From JASLBX01 sp035762665 (GTDB lineage: Bacteria > Actinomycetota > Actinomycetes > Jiangellales > Jiangellaceae): a stretch of DNA of 64,000 bases. Location: positions 1 through 64,000 of the forward strand of contig DASTNZ010000004.1 of assembly GCA_035762665.1 (NCBI GenBank), in the 5' to 3' direction. Shown piece after piece: positions 8,522 through 15,519 of the stretch. The translations under genes and the position numbers were made by a program. How positions within the stretch are numbered: the first letter of the stretch is position 1; every line of letters starts with the position of its first letter. Under the pieces are notes generated by a model that was given only the letters and a program-made list of their open reading frames with translations, made no database searches and was not told where the DNA came from.

Positions 8522-9511
8522 ATGGACTGGGGATTCATACTCGACAACTCCCTCCGCTCCGTCGTGGGTCAGGAGGCGATCGTCTTCGCACTTGCGGCGA
8601 TCGGGCTCAACGTGCAGTTCGGCTACACCGGACTGCTCAACTTCGGCCAGGCGGCCTTTGCAGCGGTGGGCGGCTACGGGTTGGCGACCATTGTCGCGAC
8701 TTTCGGGCTACCGTTCTGGCTCGGCTTACTGGTCGGCTTCGCCGGCGCACTAGTCCTGGCGCTCCTGCTCGGCATCCCGACCCTGCGGCTTCGCGCCGAC
8801 TACCTGGCCATCGTCACGATCGCCGCGTCAGAGATCATCCGACTGATTTTCCGATCGTCGACTCTGCGGGACACGTTCGGCGGCTCAAACGGTCTCACCG
8901 GGTTCACGGACACCTTCTTCGATCTCAACCCATTCGACGACCGGGTTGGGTTTGGCCCGTGGACATTCGGCCCGCGCGACGCCTGGGTCCTGACCGTCGG
9001 CTGGATACTGGTACTGCTCTCGTGCCTGGTCGTGTGGGCGCTGGTGCGCAGCCCATGGGGACGGGTGCTGAAATCGATCCGCGAGGACGAGGACGCGGTG
9101 CGCAGCCTCGGCAAGAACGTCTACGCCTACAAGATGCAATCGCTGGCGCTGGGTGGCATGTTCGGAGCGCTGGCCGGCTTCATGTTCTCGATCGCCAACG
9201 CGGCCATCCAGCCCGACCTCTACCAGCCAACATTCACCTTCTACGCGTACACCATCCTGATCCTGGGCGGCGCCGCGCGAGTCTTCAGTCCGGTCGTGGG
9301 CGCCATGATCTTCTGGTTCGTGCTGCAGTTCCTCGCGACCACCTTGGAAGCCGGCATCAGGGCGGACATCTTCCCGTTCTCGGTGATGACTACGAACCAG
9401 GTCGGCCCGATCCGGTTTATGTTGGTAGGAATAATCCTTATTCTGTTGCTGATCTTCCGGCCGCAGGGCATCTTCGGAAATCGAAAGGAGCTGGTGTTCG
9501 ATGTCCGCTGA
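8522..9511 (+). CDS. livM: Branched-chain amino acid ABC transporter permease LivM
   Basis: 329 residues of alternating membrane helices with the LivM signature near the start (GLNVQFGYTGLLNFGQAAF) and the cytoplasmic coupling loop SPWGRVLKSIREDEDAVRSLGKN. It pairs with LivH to form the translocation path. It lies 20 bp after livH, with a GGCGAAGGAG ribosome site. Its last 11 bases overlap the start of livG, indicating one transcript and coupled translation. Confidence 0.95.
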   Translation: MDWGFILDNSLRSVVGQEAIVFALAAIGLNVQFGYTGLLNFGQAAFAAVGGYGLATIVATFGLPFWLGLLVGFAGALVLALLLGIPTLRLRADYLAIVTIAASEIIRLIFRSSTLRDTFGGSNGLTGFTDTFFDLNPFDDRVGFGPWTFGPRDAWVLTVGWILVLLSCLVVWALVRSPWGRVLKSIREDEDAVRSLGKNVYAYKMQSLALGGMFGALAGFMFSIANAAIQPDLYQPTFTFYAYTILILGGAARVFSPVVGAMIFWFVLQFLATTLEAGIRADIFPFSVMTTNQVGPIRFMLVGIILILLLIFRPQGIFGNRKELVFDVR

Positions 9512-10466
9512 GAGCTCCGACGAGCCGCTGACCCGCCTCGAGGCAGGCGAAATGCCAGCCATCGACGAGGCTCTGGTTGCCACGCCGAAGCGCGACGAGG
9601 CAATGGCCGCATTCGCCAGCGTGCCGCACGAGCCGGGTGTTTCCAAGCCTGATCCGATCCTTACCGTCGACGGCGTGGTCCGCCGGTTCGGTGGTCTGGT
9701 CGCCGTCGATGTCGACCGCTTCGAGGTCCAACGGGGGTCCATCACCGCGCTGATCGGACCGAACGGCGCCGGCAAGACCACGCTGTTCAACGTACTGACC
9801 GGCTTCGACCGGGCGGATCACGGCGAGTGGACCTTCGACGGCCGTCAGCTCGCCGGCATTCCGGCCTACCGGGTGGCTCGGGGCGGCATGGTTCGCACCT
9901 TTCAGCTCACCAAGGCCCTCTCCCGGTTGACGGTCATCGAGAACATGCGGCTGGGCGCAACCGGTCAACGCGGCGAGCGGATATGGCGCGCCATGTTCGC
10001 CTGGCTGTGGAGGCGCCAAGAGGACGAGATCACCGAGCGTGCCGAGGACTTGCTCGCTCGGTTCACGCTCGACCATATGCGCGACGACTACGCCGGCGCG
10101 CTCTCCGGGGGGCAGCGCAAGCTTCTGGAGATGGCCCGCGCGCTGATGGTCCAGCCGGAGATCGTGATGCTGGACGAGCCGATGGCCGGCGTCAACCCGG
10201 CGCTCACCCAGTCCCTGCTCCGCCATGTCAAGGACTTGCGTGAGCAGGGTATGACGGTCCTGTTCGTCGAGCACGACATGGACATGGTGCGCGACATTTC
10301 TGACTGGGTCGTCGTGATGGCCCAAGGCAGAATAATTGCAGAGGGCCCGCCGGAGGCCGTGATGGCCGATCCAAAGGTCATCGACGCCTACCTCGGCGCG
10401 CACCACGACGCGACCCTCGCCGAGAAGAAGGTTGCGGCCGAGAGCGACCAGGAGGTACAGCCATGA
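9501..10466 (+). CDS. livG: Branched-chain amino acid ABC transporter ATP-binding protein LivG
   Basis: 321 residues. A poorly conserved N-terminal extension of about 50 residues precedes the ATPase domain. Walker A is GPNGAGKTT, the signature is LSGGQRKLLEMARAL, Walker B is IVMLDEPMAGVNP, and the LivG-type C-terminal strand is DAYLGAHH. It powers import together with LivF. The gene starts inside the end of livM and overlaps livF by 4 bp (ATGA). The N-terminal extension might be an over-long start: in-frame ATGs lie at 9552 (MPAIDEAL) and 9603. Confidence 0.94.
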   Translation: MSAESSDEPLTRLEAGEMPAIDEALVATPKRDEAMAAFASVPHEPGVSKPDPILTVDGVVRRFGGLVAVDVDRFEVQRGSITALIGPNGAGKTTLFNVLTGFDRADHGEWTFDGRQLAGIPAYRVARGGMVRTFQLTKALSRLTVIENMRLGATGQRGERIWRAMFAWLWRRQEDEITERAEDLLARFTLDHMRDDYAGALSGGQRKLLEMARALMVQPEIVMLDEPMAGVNPALTQSLLRHVKDLREQGMTVLFVEHDMDMVRDISDWVVVMAQGRIIAEGPPEAVMADPKVIDAYLGAHHDATLAEKKVAAESDQEVQP

Positions 10467-11245
10467 CAAGAGCGGGCGCTCACGACGACGTCCACGACCG
10501 CAGCACGCACCTCGCCGAGGCCGACGGTGCCCTGCTGCGGGTCGACGAGCTCGTGGCGGGTTACGTGCCCGAGGTCGACATCCTCACCGGCTGCGACTTC
10601 TACTGCCGCGAGGGCGAGATCGTTGGCATCATCGGCCCCAACGGCGCGGGCAAGTCGACCCTTGTGAAGGCCATCTTCGGGCTGGTCAAGGTCCGGAAGG
10701 GGTCCGTGGCGCTCCGCGGCGAGGACATCACCTCCGCTCGCGCCGACGAGCTGGTGCGCAAGGGCGTCGGGTATGTACCCCAGACCAACAACGTCTTCCC
10801 GAGCCTCACCATCGAGGAGAACCTCGAAATGGGGCTCTACCACGCGCCGAAGAGGTTCAACGAGCGGTTCGAAGTCGTCGCAAGTCTGTTCCCGGCGCTG
10901 GCCGATAGACGCAAGCAGCGCGCCGGCTCCCTGTCCGGCGGCGAGCGCCAGATGGTCGCGATGGGCCGTGCCCTCATGGCGGAACCATCGGTGATCCTGC
11001 TCGATGAGCCGTCGGCGGGCCTGTCCCCTGTCCTGCAGGACGAAGTGTTCATTCGCACCCGGGAGATCAACCGCGCGGGTGTCTCGGTTGTCATGGTCGA
11101 GCAGAACGCGCGCCGCTGCCTGCAGATCTGCGACCGTGGTTACGTGCTGGACCAGGGCCGCAACGCCTACACCGGAACTGGGGACGAGCTCATCCATGAC
11201 CCGAAGGTCATCGAGCTGTACCTCGGCACGCTCGCCCGCGTCTGA
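10463..11245 (+). CDS. livF: Branched-chain amino acid ABC transporter ATP-binding protein LivF
   Basis: 260 residues with Walker A GPNGAGKST, Q-loop VPQTNNVFPSLTIEENLEMG, signature LSGGERQMVAMGRALM, Walker B VILLDEPSAGLSP and the H-loop replaced by the LivF-typical VMVEQNARR. It is the second ATPase of the importer. ATGA overlap with livG. It is the last gene of the livHMGF run; a perfect hairpin about 220 bp downstream is shared with the convergent livK gene. Confidence 0.95.
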   Translation: MTRAGAHDDVHDRSTHLAEADGALLRVDELVAGYVPEVDILTGCDFYCREGEIVGIIGPNGAGKSTLVKAIFGLVKVRKGSVALRGEDITSARADELVRKGVGYVPQTNNVFPSLTIEENLEMGLYHAPKRFNERFEVVASLFPALADRRKQRAGSLSGGERQMVAMGRALMAEPSVILLDEPSAGLSPVLQDEVFIRTREINRAGVSVVMVEQNARRCLQICDRGYVLDQGRNAYTGTGDELIHDPKVIELYLGTLARV

Positions 11246-11464
11246 CGGTCCCTGATCTGCTGATCCTGGTAGGGCCGGCCTACGGACTCCCTTATCGCAA
11301 CAACGGTCGTCGGAGCATGCAGTTTGTGTGCGGCTGAGCCCACCGGCTCGCAGCCGCCAGTTCGTTGGCACCCACCGCCACCCGTCGAGGCCCGGCGGCA
11401 TCGTGGCCGTACCGATGACCACCCGCTGGCGGAACGCAAAGGCTGGCTGGTTTCCACAACGTAG

Positions 11465-11499
11465 AACTGGCCCCGTCCCTGGACGGGACGGGGCCAGTT
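11465..11499. terminator. Bidirectional hairpin terminator between livF and livK
   Basis: A perfect 15 bp inverted repeat: arms 11465-11479 (aactggccccgtccc) and 11485-11499, with a 5 nt loop. It sits between the convergent livHMGF and livK units, just before the livK stop. There is no long U-tract, which is normal for actinobacterial terminators. The remaining bases between 11246 and 11464 show no gene that I can support. Confidence 0.85.
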
Positions 11500-11523
11500 G
11501 TACTATCGATCAGCCGAGGCTCC

Positions 11524-12807
11524 TTAGTCCTCCTCGAGCGAACCGAATTGGTAGTCGACGTTCGTGTAGGTGTTGTCGGCCTGGTACTGGTAGATACCGA
11601 TCGTGGCCTCGGACGGGTCGCCGGCGTCGCTGAAGGTGACCGGACCGGATGCGCCGTCGTAGTCGATATCTTCGCCGGCCCCGAGTAGCTCCACGCACTC
11701 AGCGAAGGTGGTGCACTTGGTGCCATCCCGGGAGACGGCGATCAAGTTGTCGGCGATGTCCCGCGACTCAACGCTGCCCGCCTGGATCGCCGCCAGTGCG
11801 ATGAGGACCGTGGCGTCGAACGACTCAGGCGCGTAGCTGAAGTCATTGAGGTCCGGGTTGATCTCCAACAGGCGCTGCTGGAACTCCTCGCTCGTCTCGG
11901 CGCCGGGCAGGGTCCCCTTGTTGCCTTCGAGGAAGCCCTCCGGGAATTCGTCGCCGTAGTTCGAGAGGTTGCCGTCGACGAAGTACAGCGGCACGTCCTG
12001 TGGGCCGATGCCCTGCGTCTCAAGCTCAGGCAGGATGGTCGAGGTCTCGTCGAACCCGATCAGCACGATGGCCTCGGGGTTGGCCGCGGCCATCTGCGTC
12101 ACCTCAGCGGTGTACGACGCAGCCGCCGGGTCGTAGATGATCTCCTCGACGATCGTGCCACCACCGCCCTCGATCGACATCCGGGTGTTCTCGGCCAGGC
12201 CCTCACCGTACGGGTCCTGCAGCGCCATGATGCCGACATCCAGGTAGCCGTCGTTGAGCACCAGATCGCCCATCACCCGGCCCTGGAGGACGTCCGACGG
12301 AGCGGTACGGAAATACAGCCCGTCGTCGTCGTAGGTCGTGAAGTCAGGTGACGTGTTCGCCGGCGAGAACATGATTGTCTCGTTCTGCACGATCTGGTCG
12401 AGCACCGTGAACGACACAGCGGACGATGCCGCACCGATGATCGCGGCCACCTCCTCGCTCAGCAGCCGCTCAACGGACTGCGAGGCGATGTCGGTTGTGG
12501 TGTCACCCGAGTCGGTGTGGCTGACCGTCACGTCGTTGCCGCCGACGCCACCCGCCTCGTTGATCTCCTGGACCGCCAGATCGACGCCGGCGAACTCGGG
12601 CGGGCCAAGAAAGGCAAGGCTGCCCGTCTGCGGCAGCAAGGTGCCGAGGTTCAGCGTGCCCTCGAACGCGGGCGCTCCCTCGCCGTCAGTTGCCCCCCCG
12701 GTGGGTTCGGCCTCGGTGTCATCGTCGTCGCCACCGCACGCGGCGAGGACCAGCGACGCCGCGCCAGCGACGGCGAGCAGCCGCCACAGCGGGGTCTTGC
12801 GAGTCAT
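11524..12807 (-). CDS. livK: Branched-chain amino acid ABC transporter substrate-binding lipoprotein
   Basis: 427 residues from ATG 12807, which follows GAAGGAGACC. The lipoprotein signal peptide ends in the lipobox SLVLAAC, so Cys is the lipidated residue, followed by an Asp-rich spacer (GGDDDD). The rest is a type I periplasmic-binding fold of the Peripla_BP_6/Leu-Ile-Val family: LNLGTLLPQTGSLAFLGPPEFAG is split here across the first strand and helix, with VAAIIGAASSAVSF and YTAEVTQMAAANPEAIVLIG later. It captures the ligand for LivHMGF, encoded convergently just across the terminator. Separate promoter control from the permease genes is implied by the opposite orientation. Confidence 0.93.
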   Translation of the reverse strand: MTRKTPLWRLLAVAGAASLVLAACGGDDDDTEAEPTGGATDGEGAPAFEGTLNLGTLLPQTGSLAFLGPPEFAGVDLAVQEINEAGGVGGNDVTVSHTDSGDTTTDIASQSVERLLSEEVAAIIGAASSAVSFTVLDQIVQNETIMFSPANTSPDFTTYDDDGLYFRTAPSDVLQGRVMGDLVLNDGYLDVGIMALQDPYGEGLAENTRMSIEGGGGTIVEEIIYDPAAASYTAEVTQMAAANPEAIVLIGFDETSTILPELETQGIGPQDVPLYFVDGNLSNYGDEFPEGFLEGNKGTLPGAETSEEFQQRLLEINPDLNDFSYAPESFDATVLIALAAIQAGSVESRDIADNLIAVSRDGTKCTTFAECVELLGAGEDIDYDGASGPVTFSDAGDPSEATIGIYQYQADNTYTNVDYQFGSLEED

Positions 12808-12883
12808 AGTGGTCTCCTTCTGTTCGAGTCGACTTCCGCCAGGCTTGGCGAACGGACTCTCGTCCCGAGATGAGAAACTTAGT

Positions 12884-12947
12884 CCCCAGAGCGTTCTCTG
12901 GGGAGTAGGCGTACCGAGGCGAGAACATGTTGTGACGACACTGTGAC
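12884..12947. promoter_or_regulatory. livK upstream region with hairpin and direct repeat
   Basis: Upstream of livK lies a perfect 8 bp inverted repeat with 4 nt loop (ccccagag / ctctgggg, 12884-12903). Further upstream is a direct repeat GTGAC-N6-GTGAC at 12932-12947. Either could be an operator or leader structure; the hairpin lies within a probable leader where an ANTAR antiterminator such as PdtaR (encoded 1.3 kb away) might act. The function is inference. Confidence 0.4.
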
Positions 12948-12956
12948 CTGCCAGTC

Positions 12957-14102
12957 TTAACCGGTCATGGCGCTGGCCACCTCCTGCCACTCACCGTCAA
13001 CCACGACGTGTGCCTGGGGCCACGCTCCTGGCCGGTCTCCGTACTCGTCGAACGCTACGGGCCCGGTGACGCCTTCTAGTGACACTGCGCCAAGCTCGGC
13101 AAGACATCCATCGCGTGCCGCACTGGCCTGGCCATCCCTGACCGCGGGTAGGCATTGCTCGAGGGTCGTCGCGACGACTCTGCCGGCGTCATGAGCCGCC
13201 GCGCCGAACTGTCCGGGCTCGCCAAGGCCAGGCACCGCTCGGTTGGCAGTCGGCTCAAGCGTCGCCGGAGCGACAGCCACCGACCGGCTGGACGTCGCAC
13301 CGGCTGCGGCAAGGAACGCGTCATCGAGCAGATCGGCTCCGCCGATGACCCAGGAACTGAGTCCGCTTCGGACGACCGCCGTGGTGACAGCCGCCGCGAA
13401 CTCTGCATCCCCAGCGACGTAGATGGCGCCCGCACCAATCTCCCGAGCCATTGAGACGCCAGATGCGACGTCTCCTGGCTCGGCTGCCTCGACCTGACCT
13501 CCCACGGAACGAGCGTGCTTTGCCACTCGCCCCGCTTCTGCCATTCGATCACTCTGCACAACGATAATGCTTTCGGCACCGAGCCCATCGACCGCATACC
13601 GAGCCGCTAGTGCTTCCGGGTCCTCCGCGACCACCGCCATCCGGAAGTACGTCTCGTATGGGCGCTGCGGGGCTGACGGATCGGGGCCGCGAGTGTGCTC
13701 GGGCACGCCGTCGGCAGGTGAGATGAACGGGATTCCGTTGCGATCCAGGATCGGCTGAACTGCCCGAACCACGTCGTCTGACAAACCACCGATGACGGCA
13801 ATCACGTCCCGGTCAGCGGCGACCTGCTCGGCCACGGCTGCCGCCGCCGATCTTGTGCCCCCATCGGAAACCCGCTCAACCTCGACGTCCCAGCCCTCAG
13901 GCTCCGCGTCGGCAAGGGCCAGCTTTACTGCGGCGGCGACACCGGCGCCATCGTTGGCGTTCGCACCACTGTCCGGCACCAGGACGACGACGGTGGCAAC
14001 ACGCGAACCACCTTCACCTTCACCAATGAGATCGCCCAGGCTGCTGCACGACGACAGCGCCACGAGGCACGCTACCGCCGCGGCGACACCCCCCTGCCGC
14101 AC
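12957..14102 (-). CDS. Substrate-binding lipoprotein, type I periplasmic-binding fold
   Basis: 381 residues, GTG start. The lipobox is LVALSSC after a short hydrophobic stretch. It has the LivK-like fold: VATVVVLVPDSGANANDGAGVA at the first strand and helix, VIAVIGGLSDDVVRAVQPIL, and GIPFISPADG. It is shorter and much diverged from the downstream livK, so the ligand may differ. It lies 4 bp after pdtaR on the same strand, suggesting co-expression with the regulator. It might be a ligand-sensing partner rather than a transport subunit, since no extra permease genes accompany it. Confidence 0.85.
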   Translation of the reverse strand: MRQGGVAAAVACLVALSSCSSLGDLIGEGEGGSRVATVVVLVPDSGANANDGAGVAAAVKLALADAEPEGWDVEVERVSDGGTRSAAAAVAEQVAADRDVIAVIGGLSDDVVRAVQPILDRNGIPFISPADGVPEHTRGPDPSAPQRPYETYFRMAVVAEDPEALAARYAVDGLGAESIIVVQSDRMAEAGRVAKHARSVGGQVEAAEPGDVASGVSMAREIGAGAIYVAGDAEFAAAVTTAVVRSGLSSWVIGGADLLDDAFLAAAGATSSRSVAVAPATLEPTANRAVPGLGEPGQFGAAAHDAGRVVATTLEQCLPAVRDGQASAARDGCLAELGAVSLEGVTGPVAFDEYGDRPGAWPQAHVVVDGEWQEVASAMTG

Positions 14103-14106
14103 GGAG

Positions 14107-14715
14107 CTATGCGCTCTCGGAGGGCGCGGCCGTCTCAGCGATCACGACCTGGGCGACATCTCGCATGGTGGTTCGCTTGTCCATCGCCGCCTTCTGGATC
14201 CACCGGAACGCTTCCGGCTCGGACAGTCCGAACTTGGTCTGTAGCAGGCCCTTGGCGCGGTCGACCAGCTTGCGAGTCTCGAGTCGATCGGTGAGGTCAG
14301 CGATCTCTCGCTCCAGCTGGCTGATCTCCTCGTGCCGCGACAGTGCCATCTCGATGGCCGGCACCAGGTCGCTTTTGTTGAACGGTTTGACCAGATAGGC
14401 CATCGCACCTGCATCGCGGGCCCGCTCGACAAGGTCCCGCTGCGAGAAGGCGGTGAGTATCAGCACCGGAGCAATGCGCTTCTCGACGATCTTCTTGGCC
14501 GCGGAAATGCCGTCGAGAACCGGCATCTTTACGTCCATGACCACCAGATCGGGCTTGAGCTGCTCGGCCTGTTCCACCGCCGCCGCACCGTCGCCGGCCT
14601 CGCCGACGACCTCGTAGCCCTCCTCGCGGAGCATCTCGACCAAATCCAGCCGGATCAAGGACTCGTCCTCGGCGACGAGCACGCGCCGGGCGGGGTTCGC
14701 GGTGGTGTCGGTCAC
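14107..14715 (-). CDS. pdtaR: ANTAR-domain response regulator (PdtaR type)
   Basis: 202 residues. Receiver domain about 10-125: acidic pair EDES, phospho-acceptor Asp61 in LVVMDVKMP, and conserved Lys in YLVKPF. A coiled linker (ISQLEREIADLTDRLETRK) leads into a C-terminal ANTAR domain (about 145-200: RKLVDRAKGLLQTKFGLSEPEAFRWIQKAAMD). ANTAR proteins bind paired hairpins in mRNA leaders and prevent termination; PdtaR is phosphorylated by the sensor kinase PdtaS. No pdtaS is in view. It sits beside branched-chain/amide transporter genes, a common setting for ANTAR regulators, and beside a tRNA-Leu. Confidence 0.95.
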   Translation of the reverse strand: MTDTTANPARRVLVAEDESLIRLDLVEMLREEGYEVVGEAGDGAAAVEQAEQLKPDLVVMDVKMPVLDGISAAKKIVEKRIAPVLILTAFSQRDLVERARDAGAMAYLVKPFNKSDLVPAIEMALSRHEEISQLEREIADLTDRLETRKLVDRAKGLLQTKFGLSEPEAFRWIQKAAMDKRTTMRDVAQVVIAETAAPSESA

Positions 14716-14724
14716 GGGGCAAGC

Positions 14725-14921
14725 CTATCGATGTGGCAAGCGGTCAAAATGTCCGGCACATGCCGGACAGTTTGATGTGCGCCGATCGAAGTTCGGGTTC
14801 TGGCCAGTAAGCCACGTACGCACTGTTGTTCGCGGGATCCCCGTTGCCCGAGCGATCTCGGACGGGTTCAATCCGGCGGCAGCGAGCGCTCTGCCCGGGC
14901 GACTTCCTCGCGTGTGTGCAT
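14725..14921 (-). pseudogene. Decayed N-terminus of an HTH/LAGLIDADG-type protein
   Basis: From ATG 14921, behind GAGAAGGG, the frame reads MHTREEVARAERSL and then hits a stop. Shifting by one base at about 14880 restores a good sequence: AAGLNPSEIARATGIPRTTV (helix-turn-helix), then RTWLTGQNP and a Cys pair, CPACAGHFDRLP, ending at a stop at 14727-14725. This arrangement, an HTH followed by CPxC and LP, is how a family of actinobacterial proteins begins, before a YLLGLYLGDG LAGLIDADG-type core. Here the core is missing entirely. One single-base deletion plus truncation makes it a remnant. It lies between pdtaR and the tRNA. Confidence 0.65.
14750..14769. repeat. 20 bp palindrome within the decayed HTH gene, upstream of pdtaR
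   Basis: tgtccggca / tgccggaca with 2 bases between, 35 bp before the pdtaR start. It coincides with the CPACAG codons of the remnant gene, so it may be accidental, or it may serve as an operator for pdtaR. Confidence 0.4.
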
Positions 14922-14973
14922 CCGCGCTACCCTTCTCTAGGTCCGAGGCGTCGTAACGACTCGGACATATGGG

Positions 14974-15047
14974 GGCCCGGTAGGCAAATCGGCAAAGCCG
15001 CCGTACTCAAAATGCGGTGTTTGTGGGTTCGAATCCCACCCGGGCTA
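14974..15047 (+). tRNA. tRNA-Leu, anticodon CAA, with a short variable loop
   Basis: A full cloverleaf can be drawn: acceptor ggcccgg / ccgggct (one G-U at 1-72), T8, A9, D stem ggc/gcc with GG in the loop, anticodon stem ccgta / tgcgg with loop ctcaaaa (anticodon CAA, reading UUG Leu), variable loop of 5 nt (tgttt), T stem gtggg / cccac with loop ttcgaat, and discriminator A at 15047. CCA is not encoded. The three-pair D stem and A73 are Leu-like, but the long class II variable arm expected for tRNA-Leu is absent. A hairpin precedes it (14941-14966). The SRPBCC gene begins about 10 nt after its end. Confidence 0.8.
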
Positions 15048-15057
15048 CTCTGTCCGA

Positions 15058-15519
15058 TTGCTCCTTCGCGTGTCCGCCACATTAGCGGTTAGCACCGACA
15101 ACCCCGCCCGATACCGCCTTCACGCTGCTCACGAGCGAGATCGACACGTGGTGGCGCCGATCGAACCGTCACCGGTCGGAGCCGGCGGCGTCCATTATTC
15201 GCTCGAGGACGACCGCCTGGTCGAGGTGTCGGACGAGGGCTCGACAGAAGTGGGCCGGGTCGTAGCCGGGCACGCCGGTGCCCGCCTCGTACTCGCCTGG
15301 CACGGCCGCCACTCGGCCGCCGCTTCAGCCGATCACACCGAGGTGGAGATCACTTTCGAGCCAGACGGCGCCGGCACACGGGTCACCGTCGAGCACCGCG
15401 GCTGGACCGGCGTGCGGACGGGCGACGCGGCGACCGCTGTCATCGGCCTGTGGTGGGGCGACCTACTCGCCGGTTACACGTACCGCGCAGATCACCGCGA
15501 GCCTGCCGGTCAGCGGTAG
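15058..15519 (+). pseudogene. SRPBCC (AHSA1-like) protein with an out-of-frame middle segment
   Basis: An open frame of 153 codons from TTG 15058 (or GTG 15070) encodes a clear C-terminal half of an SRPBCC/AHSA1 domain: SLEDDRLVEVSDEGSTEVGR, TEVEITFEPDGAGTRVTVEH and RGW. The region where this family has an AF-x-x-FT...WW helix is wrong in this frame, but frame +1 from about 15113 to 15170 reads TAFTLLTSEIDTWWRRSNRH. A one-base insertion near 15112 and a one-base deletion near 15170 would explain both. The gene is therefore either damaged by compensating indels or misread. It overlaps pyk convergently by 10 bp. Confidence 0.55.

Noticed and set aside
12932..12947. GTGAC-N6-GTGAC upstream of livK considered as a GlnR site
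   Set aside because: GlnR boxes need alternating GTnAC and GAAAC half-sites; here both halves are identical direct repeats, so it is noted only as an unassigned repeat.
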